Positions 54,410-63,274 of a stretch of 64,000 nucleotides of DNA are shown here, one piece after another. The position numbers and the translations under genes are program-made. How positions within the stretch are numbered: the first letter of the stretch is position 1; each line of letters begins with the position of its first letter. The notes beneath the pieces were generated by a model. The model was not told the DNA's origin and ran no database searches. It saw only the letters and a program-made list of their open reading frames with translations. The DNA is taken from assembly GCA_963730995.1 (NCBI GenBank), contig CAVSUB010000009.1:124001-188000 (forward strand), read 5' to 3'. Source of the DNA: CAVSUB01 sp963730995 (lineage in GTDB: Bacteria; Acidobacteriota; Vicinamibacteria; Vicinamibacterales; 2-12-FULL-66-21).

Positions 54410-55654
54410 ATGCCCCTGCAATCCGGTTTTCCAAGCTCCGAAACGCTGCCCCCCGCGGTCCGAGTGCACGTCCTCGGCGCAGGGCCCGTGGGCCTCGCAG
54501 TAGCCGCACTGCTCCAGTCGACCGACCGGTTCTCCGTCCACCTGTATGAAAAGCGACGCGACTACAGCCGGACCCGGATGGTCCAGCTCGCGCCGTACCT
54601 CGTGGCCGACTCGATTGAGAGCTACTGTACCGACTATATCGATGGGGAGAGCGTCGAGGCCATCTTCGAGCCATCGGAGCTCGCGAAGGGCCTTGCGTTT
54701 CGGGAGTCCATTCCCCCGGACCTGATGGGACTGCTGCGGCGATTGACCCTGGGGTTCTGCCCGCTCAACGACATCGAGCGCTCCCTCAGTGATCTCATCG
54801 ATGCGCGTCAGGCGCATCCCGTGCAGCGCACGACGACCGTCGTCACGGCGCAGGACGCGATGACGATGCTTCAGCCGGGAGACGTCCTGATCGACTGCAC
54901 AGGCACCAAGTCGCTGTTGCGGGATCCGCTGGTGCCGAGCGCCGGGGCGGCGGATGGCGAGGCGAATACGTTCAAGCTCCGGCTCGAATACGCGCTCGTC
55001 ATCACCTTCCTGTATGGCGAGGCCTACGACTGCAACGAGTATTGCAAGTATTACAAGAATATCGAGAACGCGTATTACAAGTTCATTCCGGCGGTCAACC
55101 GGACGTACTACGACGGCCGCGTCACCCACGTGACGGGTATCGTCACCATCCCCGCCGAGGACTACGAGCGGATGCCGTCACGGTTCGACGGCCAGTGGCT
55201 TCGCAGTCACTTCCCTCAAGTCGCGCAGTCGATGGACCGCTTCATCGCGAAGGTCGATACTGAAACCAACGGAGCAATGGTCGGGGACCTGGAGATCGTC
55301 CGGATCCCGCTGGATCTGTACCGGGCCCGCAATGCGACCAGCCTGCAGTTGCGGCGCGCGGGCGCCGGCGACCACCCATTTGCTCGCTCGCCGGTGTTCC
55401 TGGTCGGCGATTCTGCGATGGGTTCACCCTACTTCCAATCGATCTCGCTCGGCTTCGAGTGCGCGATGTTCCTGGCGGGACTGCTGGCGCAGCGCGACCT
55501 GCCGCTGACGGACATGCTGGAGCGCTATGAGCAGTTCATCTACAAGCAGTGGCTTCGTGTGTACATGCGCACCAAGTTGATCAAGCACAACAAAGATCTG
55601 TTCCATTGCGTCGGTGATACATTCGCACTGCTGGAGAAGCTGCACATCTACTGA
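54410..55654 (+). CDS. FAD-dependent monooxygenase-like protein
   Basis: A 414-residue flavoprotein. VHVLGAGPVGLAVAALLQST is the GxGxxG FAD motif near residue 20, and SPVFLVGDSAMGSPYFQSIS is the GD motif that binds the FAD phosphate near residue 330. A tyrosine-rich middle (GEAYDCNEYCKYYKNIENAY) is unusual. The C-terminal helix (QFIYKQWLRVYMRTKLIKHN) is basic. The substrate is unknown. It follows the oxidase operon with a 188-base gap. Confidence 0.75.
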   Translation: MPLQSGFPSSETLPPAVRVHVLGAGPVGLAVAALLQSTDRFSVHLYEKRRDYSRTRMVQLAPYLVADSIESYCTDYIDGESVEAIFEPSELAKGLAFRESIPPDLMGLLRRLTLGFCPLNDIERSLSDLIDARQAHPVQRTTTVVTAQDAMTMLQPGDVLIDCTGTKSLLRDPLVPSAGAADGEANTFKLRLEYALVITFLYGEAYDCNEYCKYYKNIENAYYKFIPAVNRTYYDGRVTHVTGIVTIPAEDYERMPSRFDGQWLRSHFPQVAQSMDRFIAKVDTETNGAMVGDLEIVRIPLDLYRARNATSLQLRRAGAGDHPFARSPVFLVGDSAMGSPYFQSISLGFECAMFLAGLLAQRDLPLTDMLERYEQFIYKQWLRVYMRTKLIKHNKDLFHCVGDTFALLEKLHIY

Positions 55655-55686
55655 CCGGAATGCCTGCGGCGCGCCGTGAGGCCCCC

Positions 55687-56286
55687 TCAGCGTTGGTCGA
55701 CATGCTCCTTGGCCTCCCACGGCACGCTCCGCTTGCCTGTCGGCCGCGCGAGGGTCGCTTGCCCCGGGCTCCAGTTTGCGGGGCACAACTCCCCGCACTG
55801 GAGGCCCGCGAGGACGCGTAGCACCTCCCCGGTGCTCCGGCCCACGCTCAAGTCGTTCACGCAGAGCCACCGAATCTTCCTCTCCTGGTCAAGCAGATAG
55901 GTTGCCCGAAGCGGAACGTTCTCGGCCGGGTCCAGAATTCCGAGCTCTCCGGCGACCTCCTTGCCAGCGTCTGCCAGCATCGGGAACTCGAGATTGCGAA
56001 GCGCCGGGTTCTCCTTGCGCCATTCGAGGTGCGTGTGGTGGCTGTCTCCGCTCACACCGAACACCCTCGCGGCAAGGGCCCGAAACTCCCGGAGCGCGCG
56101 GTTGAACTCCACCAGCTCGGTCGGACACACAAAGGTGAAATCGAGGGGCCAGAAGAAGATCGCCGTCCACGTTCCCTCGAGTTCGCGGGAATCGACGATG
56201 CGGAATTCCGATCCTGGCTCGGCCGATACGCATGCCTGCAAGGAGAACTCGGGGAATGGCGCGCCCAGGCCGAGCAGTCGTGACAT
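55687..56286 (-). CDS. Typical 2-Cys peroxiredoxin (AhpC-like)
   Basis: A 199-residue enzyme: FFWPLDFTFVCPTELVEFNR holds the peroxidatic Cys54, SHHTHLEWRKENPALRNLEF follows, and LAGLQCGELCPANWSPGQAT gives the resolving Cys near residue 175. ATYLLDQERKIRWLCVNDLS is typical. The frame extends to 56382 but MSRLLGLGAPFPEF is the family start. It is convergent with the flavoprotein gene. Confidence 0.94.
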   Translation of the reverse strand: MSRLLGLGAPFPEFSLQACVSAEPGSEFRIVDSRELEGTWTAIFFWPLDFTFVCPTELVEFNRALREFRALAARVFGVSGDSHHTHLEWRKENPALRNLEFPMLADAGKEVAGELGILDPAENVPLRATYLLDQERKIRWLCVNDLSVGRSTGEVLRVLAGLQCGELCPANWSPGQATLARPTGKRSVPWEAKEHVDQR

Positions 56287-56594
56287 GTGCACTCTCCGTG
56301 TATTCAAGTCAGGAAACGTGACGCGGTTCTGCCGCGCGCATGCGGGTGGGACCTTCCTCAGGGCTTGCACCCTGAGGCCCAAACAGGCGGTGACGAAACC
56401 TTCCGCATCGTACCATCTCAGAGGCTCGTGGGACTAAGTTCGAGATCCAAGTTCCCTGTGGGGAAGTGGAATTGTGCACGCCGGTTCGAGAGCCTGATCA
56501 TCCAGCTCGACGAGCCGGGCTCGATGTCCACATCGAGTATCCGAGCGAGTCGCTCGATCGCCTGGTTCATCGCCGTACGGACTCCATGCTTCCT

Positions 56595-57258
56595 CTAGCA
56601 CGGCGTCTGATCGGCTCCGCAGGCTTCGGGGTTTCGAATCGCTAAGAACGCCTGTGCGCAAGTCCCGTGGCCTAGCGCACCGTCGACCGTGACCCGACCA
56701 GAGACGTAGAGGTATGCATTCGGTGTCGGAAGCGTCGAGGCGCCCCCTTGCAGGTCCGCCGCGCCCGACCCTCCCTGAGCCGAGAACGCCACCGAAAAGA
56801 CGCCGAGAGAAGCCACGCTCCTGAGATCTCGTGCGGTGCCCCTGGCTGTCCCCGCCAATACGAGAGTCGACAACGACGAACCCTTCGTCCTCGAACCAGA
56901 GCTCCACATCTCCGTCTGCGGGTGTCGCCGAGCGGGCAAGCCACGCTGTGCCCTGACGGCTGAGAGTTATGTAGGACAACAGTGTGACGCCCTGAAAGGC
57001 CCCTGTCCCTTGGCAGGTCGAGAGAGGCTGCGCGTAGCCCACGAGGACGTAGTTCCCAGGGGTCAGCGGGAGAAGACTGGATTCCGGGCTGACAGGTGTG
57101 CCACCACAACCCGCCAAAGCGAGCGACAAGGCAGCTGGGACGAACCGGCGACCAGCGGATACCGACGAAGAGATGAGCCCGTGTATCGCGAGCGCCAACA
57201 TGCACCGAATCAGTCTTGCAAGGAACGTCTGCCGCGATTTCACGAGCGCGGGTAACAT
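56595..57258 (-). CDS. Putative lipoprotein, one frameshift
   Basis: About 220 residues across two frames. The N-terminus reads MLPALVKSRQTFLARLIRCM or may start at MLALAIHGLISSSV (57201). A lipobox-like LALAGCGG follows, then SSLLPLTPGNYVLVGYAQPL. The frame changes near 56880 to SVASLGVFSVAFSAQGGSGA, SGRVTVDGALGHGTCAQAFL and ends NPEACGADQTPC. Paired Cys suggest disulfides. The second frame of the ORF to 56434 is a shadow. No function is recognised. Confidence 0.5.
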
Positions 57259-57309
57259 CTGCGCTTCAGCCGCGAGCGGCGCACCGCCGTGGCGAAACGC
57301 TCGCCGCAG

Positions 57310-58713
57310 CTAACCGAAAAATTTCGGTGTCGGCATCCGGGCGCGGATTTTCTCCAACTCCTCCGCGGTGACGCGACCGATGCCGTTCCTGCGGCACGAA
57401 TCCTCAACCGCCTTCACCACCATTCCCCGGACGAACACGGGAACTTTCTTCATTCGCGCAGCGGCCGCATCGTCCCAGGCAATCGTCGTCGGCGATTCGG
57501 GCCCGTACTGGATAGCGGAAGCCCCCTGCGCTCCCGAGACCGACGCGCCGCTCTGGACGACGAGAAGGGGAGAGCCCGCGAACTTTCCGGGGGTGTGAGT
57601 GCAGAGGGGATCTTCGGCCATCAGATCGCCCGTCATTCCGTATGCCCGGGCGCGACAGCCCCCACAGTGGCCGTTCATCTCGCACTCCCCGCACCGCCCG
57701 CCGAGCGAGGAGCGCCGGCGAATGTCTGCGAATAGCCCCGACGACGTCCAGAGGTCCGCAAGACTCGAGCTGCGAAGCGTCCCCGCGAAGACGGGGAGAT
57801 AGGGGCAAGGCGTGACATCTCCGTTCGGCCGGATCCCCATGTAATGCGTTCCTGCAGGGCATCCGCCGGCCCCTCCGGAGTAGGTCCTGAAGGGCACGCT
57901 CGCCGATTCGGTAGCCGTCGGAATCGGATCGGTCTCGGCCCCGGCCTGCTCTGAACGCGGTCGAGCGGCATTCTCCAGAACGGTCCTGATGTAGTGGGGA
58001 GCGCACTTCGCGTTCACGAGCATCCGGTGGTCGTACTTCCTCTGGATTCGGTAGAGCGAGTCGAGAACCTCGTCGTACTGCGAAGGCGTGATGTCCGACA
58101 CGAACTGCCCGCGGCCAGTCGGCACCAGAAAGTAGAGGTTCCAGACCTTGGCGGCAAGGCGATCGTGCGCGAAGTCGGCAATCGCTTCGAGCTCGCCGAG
58201 ATTGTGCGCGCCCGCCGTCGTCTGCACGATGAAGGGGAGGGCGGTCCTGTTGAGGATCTCGGCTCCCTCCACCGTGTTCCGCCAGGCGCCGCGCACTTTC
58301 CTGAAGTGGTCGTGACGATCGGGATCGAGAGCATCGAGGGAAAGAGAGAGTCCCCGCGCTCCAGCCTCGGCCAGGCGCCGCGCCACGTTCTCCGTGATGC
58401 GTACGCCGTTCGTGCCGACGACGACCCACAGTCCACGCTCCGCCGCTCGCTGGACGATCTCGAGAATGTCGCGCCGCAGGAGCGGCTCGCCGCCCGTCAG
58501 GATGGTCACGCATTCAGGCGCGAAGGCGGCGATTTCGTCGATCACTCGGAAACATTCCTCGGTGCCGAGCTCGCTCCGATCGGCGAAATTCTCCGTGCTG
58601 ACGAGAGGCGTGCCGCCGGCGTCGAGATAGCAGTGCTCGCACGCGAGGTTGCAACGATAGGTGAGGTTCCAGGAGACGACGTAGGGCCGCGGGAACGGGC
58701 TCGTGGTGTTCAT
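57310..58713 (-). CDS. Radical SAM/SPASM protein with C-terminal PCP_red-like domain
   Basis: A 467-residue enzyme. The [4Fe-4S] motif is YRCNLACEHCYLDAGG near residues 19-34, with TILTGGEPLLRRDILE following. A SPASM-type Cys cluster (GGRCGECEMNGHCGGCRARA) is near residue 340. The last 45 residues (IAWDDAAAARMKKVPVFVRG, MVVKAVEDSCRRNGIGRVTA) match PCP_red, the BchB-type C-terminal domain. NirJ/AhbD-type radical SAM proteins of haem modification share the SPASM layout. It ends a three-gene operon with an Mrp-like ATPase and a second PCP_red protein. Exact substrate unknown. Confidence 0.85.
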   Translation of the reverse strand: MNTTSPFPRPYVVSWNLTYRCNLACEHCYLDAGGTPLVSTENFADRSELGTEECFRVIDEIAAFAPECVTILTGGEPLLRRDILEIVQRAAERGLWVVVGTNGVRITENVARRLAEAGARGLSLSLDALDPDRHDHFRKVRGAWRNTVEGAEILNRTALPFIVQTTAGAHNLGELEAIADFAHDRLAAKVWNLYFLVPTGRGQFVSDITPSQYDEVLDSLYRIQRKYDHRMLVNAKCAPHYIRTVLENAARPRSEQAGAETDPIPTATESASVPFRTYSGGAGGCPAGTHYMGIRPNGDVTPCPYLPVFAGTLRSSSLADLWTSSGLFADIRRRSSLGGRCGECEMNGHCGGCRARAYGMTGDLMAEDPLCTHTPGKFAGSPLLVVQSGASVSGAQGASAIQYGPESPTTIAWDDAAAARMKKVPVFVRGMVVKAVEDSCRRNGIGRVTAEELEKIRARMPTPKFFG

Positions 58714-58734
58714 CGGTGCTCGGGTCTTGGGCGG

Positions 58735-59181
58735 CTACATGCCGAAGAAGTCGCGCGCGGCGTCGAGGATTTTCTCGTCCACCTCGAGAACCCCTCGCTC
58801 CCGGGCAAATCGCTCGATGCCTGTTCGCGCCATCGGGCGGACGAACTCGGGAATGTTCGCGAGTCGTGCCTCGGCGTCGGACGTCCAGCGCACTGGGGCC
58901 GACTCGCCGGTCCCGACGTGCCGGGCCTCACCTCCGCCAGGCACCATCGACGGGAACGGGCACTTTGCCGCAGCTGCGGAGCTCTCCATGCCCGCCCCTG
59001 TTTCGGGGCCGATCCGGACGCCCAGCGACTGGACGACCTGCGTTTCGTACGCATTGGTCAGCATCGCCATCTCGTAGCCGCACTCGGGACAGGCGTAGAC
59101 GACCGACAGCGAGCCGCGGTCCGGCGGACCGACCGTCTGGAGCTTCATCGGGCTATCGCAGGGGACGCAAAGGAATTTCAT
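58735..59181 (-). CDS. Zinc-ribbon protein with PCP_red-like domain
   Basis: A 148-residue protein starting MKFLCVPCDSPMKLQTVGPP. The N-terminus carries two CxxC pairs (CVPC, CPEC) of a zinc ribbon. The C-terminus, VRWTSDAEARLANIPEFVRP and MARTGIERFARERGVLEVDE, is a second PCP_red-like domain. The start overlaps the upstream ATPase stop by 4 bases. With the radical SAM protein, two PCP_red domains stand in one operon. Function is inferred only from context. Confidence 0.8.
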   Translation of the reverse strand: MKFLCVPCDSPMKLQTVGPPDRGSLSVVYACPECGYEMAMLTNAYETQVVQSLGVRIGPETGAGMESSAAAAKCPFPSMVPGGGEARHVGTGESAPVRWTSDAEARLANIPEFVRPMARTGIERFARERGVLEVDEKILDAARDFFGM

Positions 59182-60065
59182 GGGTGAGGCTCCCGGTCGG
59201 ATTCTAGGCTGTCCAGAAGTTGTTGCGCGACATGGTCCAGGGCGCGCCACACGGGCGTCTCGGGCAGTTCCGCGAGAGGGATCCCTCGATCGCAGTGACG
59301 TGCCAGCTCGGGGTCGAATGGCACGGTCCCGAGGCAGGGGATCTGCAGGCCCGATGGCTGGTCGGATGAGCCGAAGAGCGGCTTGATAGCGTTGCAGTCG
59401 CGGCAGTAGTAGCCACTCATGTTCTCGACATAACCGAGGAGGCGATTGGGTCCCTTCGACAGCGCTGCCACCGAGCGCGCGACCACGCCCAGTGCAACCT
59501 CAGAAGGGATCGTCACGAGCAGGAACGACGTGCGTGGCCCAAGAAAATCGGCATACTGGACGGTCCGCTCGGCCCCCGGCGGCAGATCGAACAACAGCAG
59601 ATCGAGCGCACCCCAGTCGCTGGACCCGAGGATCTCGCTGAGGAGAGCGAACTCCCTCGTGGCGCGCCATGTATGGGACTCTCCCTGCGCGGCGCTCTCG
59701 AACTCGAGCGCCTCCGACTCCGGGATCAGCGAGCCCATCGAGAAGACAGCGATCCCGTTGCTCGTTCGCGGGAGAGCGACCTTGTGGCTGCCGGGAACGA
59801 ACAGCGCCCCCTGGACACCTGCCATGCGCGCCTGAGAGGGGCCGTTGAAGTCCGCGTCAAAGATGGCAATCCGAAGCCCACGGGCGCGCAGCGCGCCCGC
59901 GAGATGCAACGTCAGGGTGCTCTTGCCGACTCCACCTTTGCCGGAGCCTATCGCCACGAGATGACGCACTCCCGCGAGCCCGTCGGTGATGCGGGCGCGC
60001 TGCTCGACAACCTGCTCGAGGACTTTGGACCCTCCGTCGCCGACGATGTCGTGGTAGGTCTTCAC
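59178..60065 (-). CDS. Mrp/NBP35-type ATPase
   Basis: A 295-residue P-loop ATPase. LVAIGSGKGGVGKSTLTLHL is the deviant Walker A near residue 40, IAIFDADFNGPSQARMAGV follows, and LDLLLFDLPPGAERTVQYAD is the Walker B/PPG motif of Mrp. VENMSGYYCRDCNAIKPLF carries the CxxC that binds a bridging Fe-S cluster. It begins the three-gene operon and should load Fe-S clusters on client proteins, plausibly the radical SAM enzyme. Confidence 0.9.
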   Translation of the reverse strand: MKTYHDIVGDGGSKVLEQVVEQRARITDGLAGVRHLVAIGSGKGGVGKSTLTLHLAGALRARGLRIAIFDADFNGPSQARMAGVQGALFVPGSHKVALPRTSNGIAVFSMGSLIPESEALEFESAAQGESHTWRATREFALLSEILGSSDWGALDLLLFDLPPGAERTVQYADFLGPRTSFLLVTIPSEVALGVVARSVAALSKGPNRLLGYVENMSGYYCRDCNAIKPLFGSSDQPSGLQIPCLGTVPFDPELARHCDRGIPLAELPETPVWRALDHVAQQLLDSLESDREPHP

Positions 60066-60203
60066 GTTGATGACGTTCCGGGTTGATTTGAGCCTTTAGC
60101 CTACACCGTCCCACACCGGGGCGCGAAGGGTGATGTCTCGATCGGTTGCCTTCCCTTTGCCGCGAACAGGATCCCCAACTAGAATCAAGGCCCCGATCCA
60201 TTC

Positions 60204-63053
60204 ATGTCTCTGACTGCCGGCACGCGCCTCGGCCCCTACGAGATCGTCGCGCCGCTCGGCAGCGGAGGGATGGGTGAGGTGTATCGGGCGACGGACACGC
60301 GTCTCGGGCGTGTGGTGGCCATCAAGGTCCTGCCAGGCGGAGCCGCGGTATCCGAGCTGACGCTTGAACGCTTCCAGCGCGAAGCGCGTGCCGCATCCGC
60401 GCTCAACCACCCCAACATCTGCACCATTCATGACGTCGGCAGCGATCCGCCGTTTCTCGCGATGGAGCTGCTCGAGGGAGAGACGTTGCAGCAGCAGGTC
60501 GCACGCGGGCCGATAAGCCTCCCTGCTCTCGTGGATATCGCCCTCGCCGCGGTCGATGCACTGGACTCCGCGCACAGCAAGGGCATCGTCCACCGCGACA
60601 TCAAGCCTGCAAACATCTTCCTCACGGCGCGCGGGCCGAAGATTCTGGATTTTGGACTCGCGAAGGCGATATCCGGATTAGCAACAGGTGGCGCCTCACA
60701 AGAACCAACCCGTTCGGCTGAGGCGCTGTTGACCGACCCGGGCAGCACGGTAGGGACCGTGTCGTACATGTCGCCAGAGCAGGTCAGCGCGACGCCGCTG
60801 GACGCCCGCACGGACTTGTTCTCCTTCGGTGTGGTCCTCTATGAAATGGCGACGGGCACCCGGCCATTTCGCGGAGACAGCTCGGCGTTGGTGTTCGATG
60901 CCATTCTCAACAAGAGTCCCGTCCCCGCGGTACGCCTGAATCCCGACGTGCCGCCGGAACTGGAGCGCATCGTCGACAAGTGCCTCGAGAAGGATCGCAC
61001 GCTGCGATACCAGCATGCGGCGGACATTCGCGCCGACCTGCAGCGCCTCAAGCGCGACACGGACTCGCGCCGGGTGACGACCCGCGCAGAGCCGGCAACC
61101 GCACGCGCCAACTCCAAAGGCCGGCTGCTCGTGGTTCCAGCGACCGCCATCCTGCTTGTCGCAATGGTCGTAGGCTACCGGTCTCTTCACCGCAGGCCAG
61201 GACTCACGAACAAGGACACGATTGTCCTCGCCGATTTCAGCAACAGCACCGGTGACCCGGTGTTCGACGGCACGCTTCGCCAGGGACTGGCCGTACAGCT
61301 GGGGCAATCGCCATTTCTCAGCCTCATCCCCGAGGACCGCATCCATCAGCTGCTGCAGTTGATGGGTCAGCCGGCGGACGCGCGACTGAGTCCGGCGATC
61401 GCGAAAGACATCTGCTCGCGAGCGGCCGGCGCTGCCGTCCTCGAAGGCTCGATTGCGAGCCTCGGAAGCCAGTACGTCGTAGGGCTGCGCGCGACGAACT
61501 GTCGCACCGGCGACGTGCTCGACGAAGAGCAGGTGCAAGCCGCCCGAAAGGAAGACGTTCTGAATGCCCTGAGTCAGATTGCCAGCACATTCAGAACGCG
61601 GGTCGGCGAATCGCTCGCCACGGTCGAGAAACACGATACCCCGCTTGCCGAGGCGACCACTCCCTCGTTCGAAGCATTGAAAGCCTACAGCGCTGGCTCG
61701 CGCGTGTTCCAGTCAGCCACGGGTCTCGACGCGGCAATGCTGCAGTTCAAGCGCGCCACTGAGATTGACCCCGGATTCGCAATGGCCCACGCATCGCTGG
61801 GGCTCGTCTATTCCTTCATGGGAGAGGCCGCCCTCTCTGCGGAGAGTGCGCGCAAAGCGTATGAGCTGCGCGATCGCGCCAGTGATCGCGAACGGTTCTT
61901 CATTACGGCCGCCTATGAACTGCAGGTCACCGGAGATCTTGAAAAAGCGCAACAGATCTGTGAGACATGGGCGCAAACCTATCCTCGAGACCTCGTGCCA
62001 CCCGGACTCCTCGCCTCATCGATCTATCCGACGCTCGGGAAGTACGACAAGGCAGTCGAAGCGGCTAAAAGACAGATCGATCTGGATGCGGACTTTCCCA
62101 TCGGGTATTACCAGCTTTCGTTCAACTCTGGTTATCTGGAGCGGCTGGACGAAGCCGAGAACGCGCTTCGGCGGGCCTCAGATCGGAAACTGGATATCCC
62201 GGAGTTCCCGATCCAGCGGTACGACATCGCGTTCTTGAAAGGTGACAAGCCAGGAATGGACCGGGAAGTGGCTCAGGCCCAGGGGAAGGGCGGAGCGGAG
62301 GTCATGGTGTACGCCCGCGCGGCTTTCGTCCTCGCGTATTCCGGCCAGCTGCAGCAGGCAAGAAAGATGTCACAGCGTGCGCTGACCCTGGCACAACAGA
62401 CGGGCGAACGAGGACGGGCGGCGCTCGTCGCGAGCGGCGCAGCGATGTTGGAGGCGCTCGCCGGGAACGCACCTGCAGCCAGCCAGGGCGCTATCGCAGC
62501 ACTGGAGCTTGCAAAGGACAGGGATGTGGAATATGGCGCCGCGCTGGCGCTGGCCCTCTCGGCTGATTCCTCCCGATCTCAAACAGTCGCCAACGATCTC
62601 GAAACCCGCTTTCCGCAGGACACGGCAGTCCGATTCGGGTACCTGCCAACCATTCGGGCCGTCCTCGCACTGAATCGCGGCGAGCCCTCAAAGGCTCTCG
62701 AATCGCTGAAAACCGCCGCTCCGTTTGAACTGGGCGTGCCGCTCTGCAGCGTTCCACCAGCGTTCTTCGGGGTCCTCTATCCGGCGTATTTTCGGGGTGC
62801 AGCCTATCTGGCCCTACACCAGGGTACCGAGGCGGCCGTGGAATTCCAGAAGATCCTCGATCACCGCGGAATCGTGATCAGCGATCCCATCGGCGCCCTG
62901 GCGCATCTCCAGCTCGGGAGGGCGCTCGTTCTGACAGGCAATCCGGTCAAGGCGAAGCTTGCCTATCAGGATTTCCTGAACCTCTGGAAAGACGCCGACC
63001 CCGACATCCCGATCTTCAAGCAGGCTCGAACGGAGTACGCGAAGCTGCAGTAA
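60204..63053 (+). CDS. Membrane Ser/Thr protein kinase with C-terminal TPR repeats
   Basis: A 949-residue protein. The kinase domain (about 10-275) has LGSGGMGEVYRATDTRLGRV, VAIKVL (catalytic Lys), IVHRDIKPANIF, KILDFGLAKA and the TVSYMSPEQ loop. One membrane segment follows near residue 315 (LLVVPATAILLVAMVVGYRS). A TolB/FlgO-like block (IVLADFSNSTGDPVFDGTLR, QSPFLSLIPEDRIHQLLQLM) precedes TPRs to the end (FKRATEIDPGFAMAHASLGL, LGRALVLTGNPVKAKLAYQD). This layout is widespread in acidobacteria. The kinase is cytoplasmic and the TPRs are outside. Substrates are unknown. Confidence 0.93.
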   Translation: MSLTAGTRLGPYEIVAPLGSGGMGEVYRATDTRLGRVVAIKVLPGGAAVSELTLERFQREARAASALNHPNICTIHDVGSDPPFLAMELLEGETLQQQVARGPISLPALVDIALAAVDALDSAHSKGIVHRDIKPANIFLTARGPKILDFGLAKAISGLATGGASQEPTRSAEALLTDPGSTVGTVSYMSPEQVSATPLDARTDLFSFGVVLYEMATGTRPFRGDSSALVFDAILNKSPVPAVRLNPDVPPELERIVDKCLEKDRTLRYQHAADIRADLQRLKRDTDSRRVTTRAEPATARANSKGRLLVVPATAILLVAMVVGYRSLHRRPGLTNKDTIVLADFSNSTGDPVFDGTLRQGLAVQLGQSPFLSLIPEDRIHQLLQLMGQPADARLSPAIAKDICSRAAGAAVLEGSIASLGSQYVVGLRATNCRTGDVLDEEQVQAARKEDVLNALSQIASTFRTRVGESLATVEKHDTPLAEATTPSFEALKAYSAGSRVFQSATGLDAAMLQFKRATEIDPGFAMAHASLGLVYSFMGEAALSAESARKAYELRDRASDRERFFITAAYELQVTGDLEKAQQICETWAQTYPRDLVPPGLLASSIYPTLGKYDKAVEAAKRQIDLDADFPIGYYQLSFNSGYLERLDEAENALRRASDRKLDIPEFPIQRYDIAFLKGDKPGMDREVAQAQGKGGAEVMVYARAAFVLAYSGQLQQARKMSQRALTLAQQTGERGRAALVASGAAMLEALAGNAPAASQGAIAALELAKDRDVEYGAALALALSADSSRSQTVANDLETRFPQDTAVRFGYLPTIRAVLALNRGEPSKALESLKTAAPFELGVPLCSVPPAFFGVLYPAYFRGAAYLALHQGTEAAVEFQKILDHRGIVISDPIGALAHLQLGRALVLTGNPVKAKLAYQDFLNLWKDADPDIPIFKQARTEYAKLQ

Positions 63054-63167
63054 GTCCTGGCTCGAATCGATAGCAGCTCCCCGATCGGCGGCGCATGTTT
63101 CCCGACCGTGCGGTGATTATAGGCAGGCCGTGAAAACAGATGTTGCAACGGGGTTACACCGTGGTGG

Positions 63168-63196
63168 TTGACATCGGCGGTGCCAGGGAATAGCGT
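63168..63196 (+). promoter_or_regulatory. Sigma-70-like promoter of the second Oar-like receptor
   Basis: TTGACA (63168-63173) is followed after 17 bases by TAGCGT (63191-63196). The receptor ATG is 78 bases farther. The -35 is perfect and the -10 fits TAnnnT, the same pattern as at 26464 and 45242. Confidence 0.6.
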
Positions 63197-63274
63197 TGCC
63201 GAACAGCTCGCTTCGCGCCTTGGCGGCGCGGGCGAGTGCATCTTTTTCAATTCATCAGTTCCAGAGGAGGAACC

